Below the pieces are notes generated by a model. That model did not search any database and was not told the DNA's origin. It saw only the letters and a list, made by a program, of their open reading frames with translations. This document shows, one piece after another, positions 39,196-50,156 of a stretch of DNA of 64,000 bases. This DNA comes from Rahnella rivi (lineage in GTDB: Bacteria > Pseudomonadota > Gammaproteobacteria > Enterobacterales > Enterobacteriaceae), in the NCBI RefSeq assembly GCF_019049655.1, contig NZ_JAFMOX010000045.1:1-64000 (forward strand), in the 5' to 3' direction. Made by a program: the position numbers and the translations under genes. Numbering within the stretch: position 1 is the stretch's first letter; the number at the start of each line of letters is the position of its first letter.

Positions 39196-40353
39196 TTATG
39201 CATCTCGCGGCAAACCTTTTTCCACCGCGCGGATCAGTCGTTTCTGCTGGGATGTTTGCACTTCGACCCCATGTTCACTTCTTCTTTCCACTTGTTGCCG
39301 GATGGCCCACTCGATATGTTCATCGAGCAACACATTTTCGCCTGCCCGTGACTGCAACGCATTCAACACCTCTTCCGAGTACGGCGCATTGCCCAGCGCC
39401 ACAGAAATATTACGCAGCCAGCGCAGGTGGCCAATGCGGCGGATGGGTGAGCCTTCGGTAATGCGCAAAAATTTCTCTTCCGTCCAGGCGAACAGCGCTA
39501 TCAGTTCCGGCGCATGCAGCGCGGCGCGCGGGCTGAAATCCTCTTCATCCGTCAGCTGCGAATAACGGTTCCACGGACAAATCAGCTGGCAGTCGTCACA
39601 GCCATAGATGCGGTTGCCCATCATTGGCCGGAATTCCTCCGGTATCGCGCCTTCCAGCTCGATGGTCAGATAGGAAATACAGCGACGGGCGTCAATGGTA
39701 TAAGGCGCGACAATGGCGCCGGTCGGGCAGGTGGTGATGCAGGCGACGCACTTTCCACACTTCTCTTCCTGCGGCTGATCAACGGGCAGGGGCAAATCAA
39801 TCAGCAGTTCGCCGAGGAAAAACCAGGAACCGGATTCCCGGTTTAAAATAAGTGAGTGTTTACCAACCCAGCCCAGTCCGGCTTTCGCAGCCAGAGGGCG
39901 TTCCATCACCGGAGCAGAATCGACAAATGGCCGGAATACCACCTGATGATCAGATTGTTGTTCCGTGCAGTAGGTCTGAATCATGTCGCCAAGCTTTTTC
40001 AGGCGCTGACGAAGCACTTTGTGATAGTCACGGCCCAGCGCATAACGGCTGACGTAGCCGAGTTGCGGGTTATTAAGGGTTTTGGCAAAGGCAGCGTTGG
40101 CAGGCAAATAGTTCATGCGCACGCTGATCACCCGCAACGTACCGGGCAGCAGTTCATGTGGACGGGCGCGCAACATGCCGTGGCGCGCCATCCAGTCCAT
40201 CTCGCCATGATATTGTTTATCAAGCCAGTCCTGCAGTCTGGGCTCTTCTGCAGATAAGTCTGTATCGCAGATGCCAACCTGCTGGAAGCCTAGCGATTGG
40301 CCCCATTGCTTGATATGTTGAGCCAGTTGAACGAGATCGAGAGGGAGTGTCAT
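39196..40353 (-). CDS. queG: epoxyqueuosine reductase QueG
   Basis: Cobalamin-dependent iron-sulfur enzyme that performs the last step of queuosine synthesis in tRNA. 385 residues. Two [4Fe-4S] motifs are evident: CGKCVACITTCPTGAI near residue 190-205 and CDDCQLICPWN near residue 245. The C-terminal HEAT-like part (LRWLRNISVALGNAPYS) follows. It diverges from nnr, and the two start codons share the same CATG (40351-40354). The gene lies beside the datA-like interval as in E. coli (yjeS). Confidence 0.97.
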   Translation of the reverse strand: MTLPLDLVQLAQHIKQWGQSLGFQQVGICDTDLSAEEPRLQDWLDKQYHGEMDWMARHGMLRARPHELLPGTLRVISVRMNYLPANAAFAKTLNNPQLGYVSRYALGRDYHKVLRQRLKKLGDMIQTYCTEQQSDHQVVFRPFVDSAPVMERPLAAKAGLGWVGKHSLILNRESGSWFFLGELLIDLPLPVDQPQEEKCGKCVACITTCPTGAIVAPYTIDARRCISYLTIELEGAIPEEFRPMMGNRIYGCDDCQLICPWNRYSQLTDEEDFSPRAALHAPELIALFAWTEEKFLRITEGSPIRRIGHLRWLRNISVALGNAPYSEEVLNALQSRAGENVLLDEHIEWAIRQQVERRSEHGVEVQTSQQKRLIRAVEKGLPRDA

Positions 40354-41866
40354 GACGAACCAACGTGAAAAACGAAACGAGGCGAGTTTACCACATTCCG
40401 TCTTTTCTGCTGACTGGCTGCGTCAGAATGAAGGTCACGCCGCGCAGGAAACGGGGATTTCTCTGTTTTCGCTGATGCAGCGTGCTGCACGCGCGGCTTT
40501 TTCGCTTGCTCAGCGTGAGTTTCCGCAATCGCGACACTGGCTGATTTTATGCGGCCACGGAAATAACGGTGGCGACGGTTTTGAAATGGCGAGTCTGGCG
40601 AAAAACGCGGGTATACACGTGACGCTGCTGGCCGTCGAAGGCGGTAAGCCCTTGCCTGACGAAGCGGAAACCGCGCGTCAGGGCTGGCTGAAAAGTGGCG
40701 GCATGGTTCACCCGGCGGACTCTGCCTGGCCGCACGACGCCGATCTGATTATTGATGGCCTGCTCGGTACCGGTTTATCCTCCGCGCCGCGCGCCCCTTA
40801 TGACACGTTGATTGATGCTATCAACGCGTCGTCATTGCCTGTCATCTCTCTGGATATTCCTTCGGGTCTGAATGCGCAAACCGGCCAGGCCGCGGGCAAA
40901 GCAGCAGTGGCCACGCACACGATCAGTTTCATTGCCCTGAAGCCGGGTTTACTGACCGGGCAGGCGCGCGATTACACCGGCAAATTACACTGCGATGCCC
41001 TGGGGCTGGAAAGCTGGCTGGCCGGACATCGTCCAGTGTTACAACGGCTTGATGCGTTGCAATTAAGCACCTGGTTGCACCCGCGACGCCCGTGTTCTCA
41101 TAAAGGCGATCACGGGCGTTTGGTGGTGATTGGCGGGGATACCAGCTTTGCGGGCGCGATCCGCATGGCGTCGGAAGCCGCGCTGCGTGCCGGAGCCGGA
41201 TTGGTGCGAGTGCTTACTCACAAAGAACACGCAGGCCCCTTACTGACCGCCAGACCTGAACTGATGGTGCAGGAACTTAGCGCGAAGTCGCTCGATGAAG
41301 CGCTTGAATGGGCCGACGTGGTGGTGATTGGGCCGGGGCTCGGACAGAAAGCCTGGGGTAAACAGGCGCTGGAGCGGGTGGCAAAATGTCAGAAACCGGC
41401 CTTATGGGACGCCGATGCGCTGAACCTGCTGGCAATCACACCGGAGAAACGGCAAAATCGGGTGTTGACGCCTCATCCTGGTGAAGCCAGCCGTCTGCTC
41501 GGTTGTACCGTGAAGGAAATTGAGAGTGACCGCTTACTTTCTGCCAGGAAACTGGTTGAGCAATACGGTGGCGTGGTGGTGCTTAAAGGCGCCGGCACAC
41601 TGATTGCCACGGCGCAGGGTGAGATGGCCATTGCCGATGTAGGAAATGCCGGTATGGCATCAGGCGGTATGGGCGACGTGCTTTCTGGTATTATCGGCGG
41701 CCTGCTCGCTCAAAAACTGAATATATTTGATGCGGCCTGCGCAGGAACGGTGGTTCACGGCGCTGCCGCAGACGAAATCGCCCGGCAGCAGGGAACGCGC
41801 GGTATGCTGGCGACTGATCTTTTAGCGGTGATTGCCCCGTTAGTTAATCCAGACCTGAAGAAATAG
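40352..41866 (+). CDS. nnr: bifunctional NAD(P)HX epimerase/dehydratase Nnr
   Basis: Repairs hydrated NADH and NADPH. The N-terminal epimerase domain (about 20-220) has CGHGNNGGDGFEMA, DGLLGTGL and LDIPSGLNAQTG. The C-terminal ADP-dependent dehydratase domain (about 235-500) has SHKGDHGRLVVIGG, TPHPGEASRLLG and the GNAGMASGGMGDVLSGI motif. 504 residues in all. The ATG at 40352 has GAGGGAG upstream, which lies inside the queG coding region. Next is tsaE after 10 bases. Confidence 0.97.
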   Translation: MTNQREKRNEASLPHSVFSADWLRQNEGHAAQETGISLFSLMQRAARAAFSLAQREFPQSRHWLILCGHGNNGGDGFEMASLAKNAGIHVTLLAVEGGKPLPDEAETARQGWLKSGGMVHPADSAWPHDADLIIDGLLGTGLSSAPRAPYDTLIDAINASSLPVISLDIPSGLNAQTGQAAGKAAVATHTISFIALKPGLLTGQARDYTGKLHCDALGLESWLAGHRPVLQRLDALQLSTWLHPRRPCSHKGDHGRLVVIGGDTSFAGAIRMASEAALRAGAGLVRVLTHKEHAGPLLTARPELMVQELSAKSLDEALEWADVVVIGPGLGQKAWGKQALERVAKCQKPALWDADALNLLAITPEKRQNRVLTPHPGEASRLLGCTVKEIESDRLLSARKLVEQYGGVVVLKGAGTLIATAQGEMAIADVGNAGMASGGMGDVLSGIIGGLLAQKLNIFDAACAGTVVHGAAADEIARQQGTRGMLATDLLAVIAPLVNPDLKK

Positions 41867-41876
41867 ATATCACTGA

Positions 41877-42344
41877 ATGAATCAACTTAATATCTCATTA
41901 CCCGACGAAGCGGCGACGCTGCAACTAGGTGCTTCACTGGCGAAAGCTTGCGAGGGCTCAACGGTTATCCATCTCTATGGCGATCTGGGTGCCGGTAAAA
42001 CCACCTTTAGCCGGGGTTTTCTTCAGGCATTAGGGCATCAGGGTAATGTGAAAAGCCCGACTTACACCTTGGTCGAGCCCTATCAGCTGGAAAATATCGC
42101 GGTGTATCACTTTGATTTATACCGTCTTGCCGACCCGGAAGAGCTCGAGTTTATGGGCATTCGCGATTATTTCGCGCAAGACGCCATCTGTCTGGTCGAG
42201 TGGCCGCAAAAAGGTGAGGGCGTGTTGCCTGAACCTGATATCGAACTGACGCTGGACTATCAGCCTCAGGGGCGTACGGCGACGCTGGTGGCCGTTTCTG
42301 AATCTGGCATAAATTTGCTGCATCGTGTTCAACAGCAAGGATGA
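41877..42344 (+). CDS. tsaE: tRNA t6A ATPase subunit TsaE
   Basis: ATPase that works with TsaB and TsaD to make N6-threonylcarbamoyladenosine in ANN-decoding tRNAs. 155 residues with a P-loop [13 protein letters not shown] near residue 35-47 and the family stretch [10 protein letters not shown]. It lies 10 bases after nnr; the next gene amiB begins 7 bases after its stop. The ATG is unusually close to nnr, suggesting coupled reading. Confidence 0.97.
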   Translation: MNQLNISLPDEAATLQLGASLAKACEGSTVIHLYGDLGAGKTTFSRGFLQALGHQGNVKSPTYTLVEPYQLENIAVYHFDLYRLADPEELEFMGIRDYFAQDAICLVEWPQKGEGVLPEPDIELTLDYQPQGRTATLVAVSESGINLLHRVQQQG

Positions 42345-42351
42345 TCACGCG

Positions 42352-44112
42352 ATGAATTCACGTATCACTTCTCTCTTTTCTACAGCGACGATGTTTTTAT
42401 CGGCGCTGATGCTTTTTGCCGGACTGACGTCGTCCGCCGTTTTTGCGGCCGGCATGAAAAACATCAATGTTTCAAACGGCCCATCGCAATCTACCGTCAC
42501 CATTACCTTTGACGGTTCACCTGATTATTCCTTTTTCCCGCTGCATAATCCTGAACGCGTGGTGATGGATATCCGTCAGGATGGCGTGATGAAAGGTTTA
42601 CCGCTGACCTTTAACGGACAGAATCTGGTGACGCGCGTGCGCGCCAGTACCCCGCCGAACGCGCAAAGTCAGCGTCTGGTGTTTGAACTGAATCAAAAGG
42701 TCAGAACCAACGCCACTAAACAGAAAGATGGCAGCCAGTACACGGTGGTGCTGACCATGAATGCGTCGGCTCCGGCACGCCAGAGTGCGCCGGTTACCGT
42801 GGCAACGAACACGCCTTCGCCAAACGCAGGCAGAATAGTCACGCCTTCCGCGAAATCAAATCCGTTTACCAATGATAAAACCACGGTTGCTTCGACGGCC
42901 GTGGCGTCAGACAACTCGCGTTCTTCCACGATTTCCACCAGCGACAGCAAAATCATTGTCGCCATAGATGCCGGACACGGCGGGCAGGATCCGGGCGCTA
43001 TCGGCGCGGGTGGCCTGAAAGAGAAAAACGTGACCATCGCGATTGCCCGTAAATTACAGGCGATTTTGAATGCTGACCCGATGTTCCAGCCGGTATTAAC
43101 CCGCGACGGGGATTACTTTATTTCCGTGATGGGGCGTTCTGATGTGGCGCGTAAGAAAAATGCCAACGTGCTGGTGTCTATTCACGCCGATGCTGCGCCA
43201 AGCCGCAGTGCGCGCGGGGCATCCGTCTGGGTGCTGTCTAACCGTCGCGCCAACAGTGAAATGGGTAACTGGCTCGAGCAGCACGAGAAACAATCCGAAC
43301 TGCTGGGCGGTGCGGGGGATGTGCTGGCGAATACCGCCTCTGACCCGTATCTGAGTCAGGCCGTGCTGGATTTGCAATTCGGCCATTCACAACGCGTCGG
43401 CTATGACGTCGCCACCCGCGTATTGCGCGAACTGCGCAGCGTCGGTTCGTTGCATAAAGCGAAACCGGAGCACGCCAGTTTAGGGGTGTTGCGTTCGCCG
43501 GATATTCCTTCCCTGCTGGTGGAAACCGGCTTTATCAGTAACTCAACTGAGGAGCGGCTGCTGGGCAGCAGCGCGTACCAGGATAAAATTGCGAGGGCCA
43601 TTCACGTCGGTCTGCGTAATTATTTCCAGTCGCATCCGATACAAAACGGCCCAAAGGTCGAAAACCGTCCGCTGCTGGCCTCATCAGCAGCGGCGGTAGA
43701 CAGTAGCGCAAAGACCAGTAATCAGCCGGGCCCGATTGAAGTGACGGCCGGTGCAGCCGGTGCCACGCAGATCCACAAAGTGACCCGTGGCGAAACCCTG
43801 ACGGGGATTGCGAACAGTTACGGTACGACCAATGCGGCGCTGCGCGATCTCAACAAACTGAAAAAAGACGGTGTCTGGGTCGGCCAGCGATTGAAAGTTC
43901 CCGCAGGTACCCGCACATCCTCTGTCACCGGCGCGTCGGCCTCGACGGCGAAAGCCACGAAAAAACCGTCGAAACATACCGTCAAACGCGGCGATACGCT
44001 GTCGGCGATTGCCAGCAAATACGGTGTCAGCATGACGGAAATTAAAACGGCGAACCACATGAAGTCTGGCGAGGTACAGCTCGGCCAAACCTTAACTATT
44101 CCACAGTCTTAA
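42352..44112 (+). CDS. amiB: N-acetylmuramoyl-L-alanine amidase AmiB
   Basis: Periplasmic zinc amidase that splits septal peptidoglycan during cell separation, activated by EnvC. 586 residues. A signal peptide ends SSAVFA, then an AMIN domain (about 35-130) for septal targeting. The Amidase_3 domain starts at [17 protein letters not shown] (about 203) with further zinc ligands in VSIHADA and a late glutamate in VETGFISN. Two C-terminal LysM domains follow ([13 protein letters not shown] and [13 protein letters not shown]). The ATG at 42352 follows AAGGATG; an upstream in-frame ATG would overlap tsaE. Confidence 0.97.
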   Translation: MNSRITSLFSTATMFLSALMLFAGLTSSAVFAAGMKNINVSNGPSQSTVTITFDGSPDYSFFPLHNPERVVMDIRQDGVMKGLPLTFNGQNLVTRVRASTPPNAQSQRLVFELNQKVRTNATKQKDGSQYTVVLTMNASAPARQSAPVTVATNTPSPNAGRIVTPSAKSNPFTNDKTTVASTAVASDNSRSSTISTSDSKIIVAIDAGHGGQDPGAIGAGGLKEKNVTIAIARKLQAILNADPMFQPVLTRDGDYFISVMGRSDVARKKNANVLVSIHADAAPSRSARGASVWVLSNRRANSEMGNWLEQHEKQSELLGGAGDVLANTASDPYLSQAVLDLQFGHSQRVGYDVATRVLRELRSVGSLHKAKPEHASLGVLRSPDIPSLLVETGFISNSTEERLLGSSAYQDKIARAIHVGLRNYFQSHPIQNGPKVENRPLLASSAAAVDSSAKTSNQPGPIEVTAGAAGATQIHKVTRGETLTGIANSYGTTNAALRDLNKLKKDGVWVGQRLKVPAGTRTSSVTGASASTAKATKKPSKHTVKRGDTLSAIASKYGVSMTEIKTANHMKSGEVQLGQTLTIPQS

Positions 44113-44148
44113 CGGCGGTCTGACAGACCGCTTTCCATAGGAGCCGCT

Positions 44149-46068
44149 ATGCCGATCAAGGTACTGCCCCCGCAACTGGCTAATCAGATAGCCGCGGGTG
44201 AAGTTGTCGAAAGGCCGGCTTCTGTGGTGAAAGAGCTGGTGGAAAATAGCCTTGATGCCGGAGCCACGCGCATTGATATCGATATTGATCGCGGTGGCGC
44301 CAAGCTCATCCGTATTCGCGATAACGGCTGCGGAATCGGTAAAGATGATTTAGCGCTGGCGCTGGCGCGTCACGCCACCAGCAAAATTACCTGTCTCGAC
44401 GATCTGGAAGCGATTCTCAGCCTCGGATTTCGTGGCGAAGCGCTGGCGAGTATCAGCTCTGTTTCACGTCTGATTCTGACCTCACGCACCGCAGATCAAA
44501 GTGAAGCCTGGCAGGCTTACGCGGAAGGGCGCGATATGGCGGTGACGGTGAAACCGGCGGCGCATCCGCAGGGCTCGACCGTCGAAGTGCTGGATCTGTT
44601 TTATAACACGCCCGCCCGACGCAAGTTTATGCGCACCGAGAAAACCGAATTTACCCATATTGATGAAGTCGTCCGCCGGATCGCACTGGCGCGTTTTGAC
44701 GTTTCCGTCAATCTGAGTCACAACGGCAAACTCATCCGGCAGTACCGCGCAGTGAAAGATCCCTCCCAGTCATCGCGGCGTCTGGCCAGCATTTGCAGCC
44801 CGACGTTTGTTGAACATGCACTGGAAGTCGAATGGACTCACGGTGATTTGGGGATCCGTGGCTGGGTTGCCGATCCAGCCGGATCGCGCAGTCTCACCGA
44901 TATGCAATATTGTTATGTGAACAACCGCATGATGAAAGATCGCCTGATTAATCATGCGATCCGTCAGGCATACCAGGATCAGTTAAAAGACGATCAGCAG
45001 CCTGCGTATGTGCTGTATCTGGATGTCGATCCGCATCAGGTCGATGTGAATGTGCATCCGGCCAAACACGAAGTGCGGTTCCATCAGTCCCGGCTGGTGC
45101 ACGATTTTATCTATCAGGCTGTGATGTCGGTTTTACAACAGGCCGGTAATCCTGTTCTGGCACAACAGCAGACCCAGGAAGACGCACCGCGCTGGCAACC
45201 GGAGAATCGTCAGGCCGCCGGCGGTAATCATTTCTCACAACCCGCAGAAAAACCGGCGAACTCGCAGCGTGAAAAGCCAGCAGCGCGTGAGAACGTATTT
45301 CCTGAAACGTCCCGTGCCAGCCATCCCCGCGAACCCATTAGCCACAGCAATGAACCGGCATATAACCGCTCAGAAGGTAAAGCCTATCAACGGTTGTTGC
45401 AGCCTTCATCCGACGTATTCTCCTTGCAGGAGCCTGCGCCCGACGCGGCACAGGCCGCTAAGCCGGTAGCGCCCGCGGCTCGTACACTCGCTGAACCGGC
45501 TCTGGAATCCCATAGCCAAAGTTTCGGGCGTGTCCTGACGGTGTGTGCGGCAGAATATGCGTTGCTCGAAAGAGGCAAACAACTGGTGATGCTGGCGTTA
45601 CCTGTCGCCGATCGCTGGCTTAAATGGGCACAGATGACGCCACCTGATGAAGGGTTGCGTCCGCAACCCCTTTTGATTCCGCTGAAGCTGACAGTCAGCA
45701 AAGATGAAATTGCCGTGCTTGCAAAAAATCAGCCGCTTTTACAGCATTTTGGTTTAGAAATGTTCAGTGAGTCGCAGCGTGTGACGGTACGCGCAGTACC
45801 TTTACCATTACGCCAACAAAATTTACAAAAGTTGATACCCGACCTGTTAGATTACCTTGCTGTTCAGCAGGAGGTGACTTCTGATGCGGTAGCTATGTGG
45901 TTTGCCCGCCACTGTGGCTGCGAGCACGAGGTCTGGACCATTTCCCAAGCCATACAATTACTCACGGATGTTGAGCGTCTTTGCCCGCAGTTGGTGAAAT
46001 CACCTCCGTCCGGACTTCTGCAACCTCTTGATTTACAGCCCGCGCTGGCGGCTTTTAAGCATGACTGA
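44149..46068 (+). CDS. mutL: DNA mismatch repair protein MutL
   Basis: Links mismatch recognition by MutS to MutH nicking and UvrD unwinding. 639 residues. The N-terminal GHKL ATPase has [17 protein letters not shown] with the catalytic Glu29, the DNGCGI loop and [11 protein letters not shown]. The linker (about 335-445) is long and low in conservation. The C-terminal dimerisation domain has no metal-binding endonuclease motif, as expected in MutH-containing bacteria. Its stop overlaps the miaA start by 8 bases. Confidence 0.97.
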   Translation: MPIKVLPPQLANQIAAGEVVERPASVVKELVENSLDAGATRIDIDIDRGGAKLIRIRDNGCGIGKDDLALALARHATSKITCLDDLEAILSLGFRGEALASISSVSRLILTSRTADQSEAWQAYAEGRDMAVTVKPAAHPQGSTVEVLDLFYNTPARRKFMRTEKTEFTHIDEVVRRIALARFDVSVNLSHNGKLIRQYRAVKDPSQSSRRLASICSPTFVEHALEVEWTHGDLGIRGWVADPAGSRSLTDMQYCYVNNRMMKDRLINHAIRQAYQDQLKDDQQPAYVLYLDVDPHQVDVNVHPAKHEVRFHQSRLVHDFIYQAVMSVLQQAGNPVLAQQQTQEDAPRWQPENRQAAGGNHFSQPAEKPANSQREKPAARENVFPETSRASHPREPISHSNEPAYNRSEGKAYQRLLQPSSDVFSLQEPAPDAAQAAKPVAPAARTLAEPALESHSQSFGRVLTVCAAEYALLERGKQLVMLALPVADRWLKWAQMTPPDEGLRPQPLLIPLKLTVSKDEIAVLAKNQPLLQHFGLEMFSESQRVTVRAVPLPLRQQNLQKLIPDLLDYLAVQQEVTSDAVAMWFARHCGCEHEVWTISQAIQLLTDVERLCPQLVKSPPSGLLQPLDLQPALAAFKHD

Positions 46069-47002
46069 TTCTGAAAAACACTCCGCTCCCCCGGCGATCT
46101 TTATTATGGGGCCGACCGCATCCGGTAAAACCGCACTGGCGATGTCGCTGATGAAACATCTTCCGGTTGAACTGATCAGTGTCGATTCCGCACTTATCTA
46201 TCGCGGAATGGACATCGGTACTGCCAAACCCACAGCGGAAGAGCTGGCGGATGCTCCCCATCGTCTGATTGATATCCTTGATCCTACCCAGGCCTATTCG
46301 GCGGCAGATTTTCGAGCTGACGCTTTGCGCGAAATGGCAGAAATAACTGCACGCAATAAGATCCCGTTATTGGTGGGTGGGACTATGCTTTATTTCAAGG
46401 CGTTGCTCGAAGGGTTGTCACCTTTACCGCAGGCCGATGCCGCGGTGCGTGAGCGCATTGAAAAGCAGGCGGAAGAGCAGGGCTGGAACGCGTTACACGA
46501 TCAATTAAGCGAGATTGATCCGGTTGCCGCTATGCGAATTCATCCGAATGATCCGCAGAGACTGTCCAGAGCACTGGAAGTTTTTTATATTTCGGGTAAA
46601 ACTTTAACGGAACTGACTAAAATTTCGGGTGAAACGTTGCCCTACCGCGTTCACCAGTTTGCGATTGCTCCAACGCGCCGTGAATTATTACATTCGCGGA
46701 TTGAGGAACGTTTTAGTCAGATGTTGTCCAATGGTTTTGAAGACGAAGTCAGAACGCTGTTAGCTCGGGGCGATTTGCATACGGATTTGCCTTCCATTCG
46801 CTGTGTCGGCTATCGCCAGATGTGGTCCTATTTATCTGGTGAATTCGATTACGATGAAATGGTTTATCGTGGTGTTTGCGCGACACGACAGCTGGCCAAA
46901 CGTCAGATGACCTGGTTACGAGGGTGGGATAACGTCGAATGGCTGGATTCCGAAAAGCCGGACGATGCCTTAAGCCGTGTAATTCAGGTTGTTAGTGCAT
47001 AG
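46061..47002 (+). CDS. miaA: tRNA dimethylallyltransferase MiaA
   Basis: Adds an isopentenyl group to A37 of tRNAs that read UNN codons. 313 residues from the ATG at 46061. P-loop [14 protein letters not shown] is near residue 17-24, followed by [16 protein letters not shown] and the C-terminal [12 protein letters not shown]. It overlaps mutL by 8 bases (ATGACTGA) and is followed by hfq after 114 bases. In E. coli several promoters, including heat-shock ones, lie in this span; I could not resolve them here. Confidence 0.97.
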   Translation: MTDSEKHSAPPAIFIMGPTASGKTALAMSLMKHLPVELISVDSALIYRGMDIGTAKPTAEELADAPHRLIDILDPTQAYSAADFRADALREMAEITARNKIPLLVGGTMLYFKALLEGLSPLPQADAAVRERIEKQAEEQGWNALHDQLSEIDPVAAMRIHPNDPQRLSRALEVFYISGKTLTELTKISGETLPYRVHQFAIAPTRRELLHSRIEERFSQMLSNGFEDEVRTLLARGDLHTDLPSIRCVGYRQMWSYLSGEFDYDEMVYRGVCATRQLAKRQMTWLRGWDNVEWLDSEKPDDALSRVIQVVSA

Positions 47003-47104
47003 GTTGGGTGATTGTGTACAATTGATCAGTACTCAGCGCGCAAATTTTTTATGTGATTTATTTTCGAGCCGATAGGCTCAAAGTTACAAACAACAAACTA
47101 ATAA

Positions 47105-47428
<324 letters not shown>

Positions 47429-47526
47429 AGCGCAACGTTGGTCAACCACGAAGGGGTTCATAAGTATTCCGATTATGCTTATGCACCCCCGGCTGTCGAA
47501 TTTAATCCAAATGAGAGGTCGCAAGC

Positions 47527-48831
47527 TTGTTTGACCGTTATGAAGGCGGCGAACAGGCCGTTCTGGTTCATATCTATTTCTCGCAAGACAAAGACACGGA
47601 AGACCTGAGCGAATTCGAATCGCTGGTTTCTTCTGCCGGTGTAGAGGCGCTGCAAGTCGTCACCGGGAGCCGTAAGGCACCGCACCCAAAATACTTTGTC
47701 GGTGAAGGAAAAGCCCAGGAAATTGCAGACGCAGTCAAAGCAACGGGCGCTTCTGTTATTCTCTTTGATCACTCGTTATCTCCTGCCCAGGAACGTAACC
47801 TGGAAGCATTATGCGAATGTCGCGTTGTCGACCGCACAGGATTGATTTTAGATATCTTTGCCCAGCGGGCACGAACACACGAAGGTAAGTTACAAGTAGA
47901 ACTGGCGCAATTACGCCACATTGCTACCCGACTGGTTCGTGGCTGGACACACCTTGAGCGTCAGGGGGGAGGCATCGGGGCACGTGGCCCGGGTGAAACC
48001 CAGCTCGAAACTGACCGCCGTTTACTGCGTGACAGAATTACCCTGATCCTCAGCCGTCTTGAGAAAGTGGCTAAGCAGCGTGAAACAGGTCGTCGTTCGC
48101 GCGTCCGTGCGGATATTCCAACGGTGTCTTTGGTGGGGTATACCAACGCCGGAAAATCCACACTCTTTAACCGTATCACTCAGGCCGATGTTTACGTGGC
48201 CAATCAGTTGTTTGCTACGCTGGATCCTACGCTGCGACGCATTATGGTTGCAGATGTCGGGGAAACAGTTTTGGCGGACACCGTAGGGTTTATTCGTCAC
48301 CTGCCCCATGATTTAGTTGCCGCCTTTAAAGCAACATTGCAGGAAACCCAACAGGCATCTCTGTTATTACATGTCATCGATGCAGCGGACATCCGCGTTC
48401 AGGAAAATATTGACGCGGTGAATACGGTGCTGGCAGAGATCGAAGCAGATGAAATTCCTGCGCTGTTAGTGATGAACAAAATAGATATGCTGGATGATTT
48501 TGTTCCGCGTATCGATCGCAACGAGGAGAATTTGCCGATCAGGGTGTGGCTATCAGCCGTGACCGGGGAAGGTATTCCGTTGCTCTTTCAGGCATTAACG
48601 GAGCGACTCTCTGGCGAAATCGCGCAGCATGAATTGTGCCTGCCGCCGGAAGCAGGACGCCTTCGTAGCCGTTTTTACCAGCTTCAGGCGATAGAAAAAG
48701 AATGGATTGAAGAGGATGGTAGTTTTGGTCTTATGGTGCGAATGCCCATTGTTGACTGGCACCGCCTCTGCAAACAAGAGCAGGAACTGGCCAGCTATAT
48801 CCGCAACCAGAGTCTGTCTGATTTGTCCTGA
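47527..48831 (+). CDS. hflX: ribosome-associated GTPase HflX
   Basis: GTPase that splits stalled or heat-damaged ribosomes. 434 residues. N-terminal HflX domain with GRKAPHPKYFVGEGKA-like text (SRKAPHPKYFVGEGKA, about 50-65) and RGPGETQLETDRRLL. GTPase motifs are GYTNAGKST (about 205), ADTVGFIRHLPH and NKIDML. The start codon is TTG at 47527 behind GAGAGG. It is 98 bases after hfq and 33 before hflK. Confidence 0.97.
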   Translation: MFDRYEGGEQAVLVHIYFSQDKDTEDLSEFESLVSSAGVEALQVVTGSRKAPHPKYFVGEGKAQEIADAVKATGASVILFDHSLSPAQERNLEALCECRVVDRTGLILDIFAQRARTHEGKLQVELAQLRHIATRLVRGWTHLERQGGGIGARGPGETQLETDRRLLRDRITLILSRLEKVAKQRETGRRSRVRADIPTVSLVGYTNAGKSTLFNRITQADVYVANQLFATLDPTLRRIMVADVGETVLADTVGFIRHLPHDLVAAFKATLQETQQASLLLHVIDAADIRVQENIDAVNTVLAEIEADEIPALLVMNKIDMLDDFVPRIDRNEENLPIRVWLSAVTGEGIPLLFQALTERLSGEIAQHELCLPPEAGRLRSRFYQLQAIEKEWIEEDGSFGLMVRMPIVDWHRLCKQEQELASYIRNQSLSDLS

Positions 48832-48864
48832 AGAACACCAATCATAGAATAATGGAGCTATAAC

Positions 48865-50154
48865 ATGGCGTGGAATCAGCCCGGTAATAACGGACAGGAC
48901 CGCGACCCCTGGGGCAGCAGCAATAATAATAGCGGCAACTCTGGTGGAAATTCTGGTGGTAATAATGACAACAAAGGCGGCCGAAATCAGGGGCCACCTG
49001 ACCTGGATGATATCTTCCGTAAACTCAGCAAAAAGCTGGGCGGTTTCGGTGGAAAAGGTTCAGGCAACAACAATAACAACGGCACGCCATCGGGTTCCGG
49101 TCACGGAATGAGTGGTAGCCGGATAGCTGGCATCGCGGTCGCCGCGGTAGTGGTTATCTGGGCTGCAACTGGCTTCTATACCATTAAAGAAGCCGAGCGT
49201 GGCGTGGTCACCCGTTTTGGTAAGTTCAGCCATCTGGTTGAACCGGGCCTGAACTGGAAGCCAACCTTCATCGATCAGGTCCGCGCAGTGAACGTAGAAT
49301 CGGTACGTGAACTGGCCGCGTCTGGCGTGATGCTGACGTCTGATGAAAACGTGGTGCGTGTCGAGATGAACGTACAGTACCGCGTGACCGACCCTGAAGC
49401 CTATCTGTTCAGCGTCGCCAACCCTGACGACAGCCTGAGCCAGGCAACGGACAGCGCATTGCGTGGTGTTATCGGTAAATACACGATGGATAAAATCCTG
49501 ACTGAAGGCCGTACCACCGTGCGTAGTGACACCCAACGCGTACTGGAAGAAACCATTCGTCCTTACAAAATGGGTATTACCATTCAGGACGTCAACTTCC
49601 AGACGGCGCGTCCGCCTGAAGAAGTCAAAGCCTCCTTCGATAACGCGATTGCTGCCCGTGAAAGGGAACAACAGTCTATTCGTGAAGCAGAAGCTTACGC
49701 TAACCAAATCCAGCCTCTGGCAAACGGTGAAGCACAGCGCCTGCTTGAAGACGCGAAAGCTTATAAAGACCGTACCGTGCTTGAAGCGCAGGGTGAAGTT
49801 GCCCGCTTTGCAAAACTGTTGCCTGAATATAAAGCCGCGCCGGAAATTACCCGCGAGCGTCTGTATATCGAGACAATGGAAAAAGTTCTCAGTCACACCC
49901 GTAAAGTTCTGGTGAGTGACAAAGGGAACAACCTGATGGTGTTACCTCTTGATCAAATGCTGCGTGGCACTAATCCAGCCGCCAATGATACCAAGAGTGA
50001 CGAAACAGGTTTGTTGCCTTCCGTTCCGGGTTTAACTGGCAATAATGGCAAAAGCAGTGCCGATAACAGCAGTTCCCGTTCGTCTGGCAGTGTCATGGAT
50101 CAGCGTCGTGTGAATGCACAACGTGACGATACACTTCGCGTAGGGAGAGAATAA
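48865..50154 (+). CDS. hflK: FtsH regulator HflK (SPFH protein)
   Basis: Single-pass inner membrane protein that with HflC forms a large cage around the FtsH protease. 429 residues. The first 80 residues are very rich in Asn and Gly (NNNSGNSGGNSGGNNDNKGG). One membrane segment lies near residue 90-108, followed by an SPFH/band-7 domain starting EAERGVVTRFGKFS and a helical region. The tail is Ser/Asn rich. It is 2 bases before hflC, so the two proteins are made together. Confidence 0.97.
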   Translation: MAWNQPGNNGQDRDPWGSSNNNSGNSGGNSGGNNDNKGGRNQGPPDLDDIFRKLSKKLGGFGGKGSGNNNNNGTPSGSGHGMSGSRIAGIAVAAVVVIWAATGFYTIKEAERGVVTRFGKFSHLVEPGLNWKPTFIDQVRAVNVESVRELAASGVMLTSDENVVRVEMNVQYRVTDPEAYLFSVANPDDSLSQATDSALRGVIGKYTMDKILTEGRTTVRSDTQRVLEETIRPYKMGITIQDVNFQTARPPEEVKASFDNAIAAREREQQSIREAEAYANQIQPLANGEAQRLLEDAKAYKDRTVLEAQGEVARFAKLLPEYKAAPEITRERLYIETMEKVLSHTRKVLVSDKGNNLMVLPLDQMLRGTNPAANDTKSDETGLLPSVPGLTGNNGKSSADNSSSRSSGSVMDQRRVNAQRDDTLRVGRE

Positions 50155-50156
50155 CA

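Noticed and set aside
49060-49896. 278-codon open frame opposite hflK
   Set aside because: Shadow frame; no start signal and no recognisable domain.
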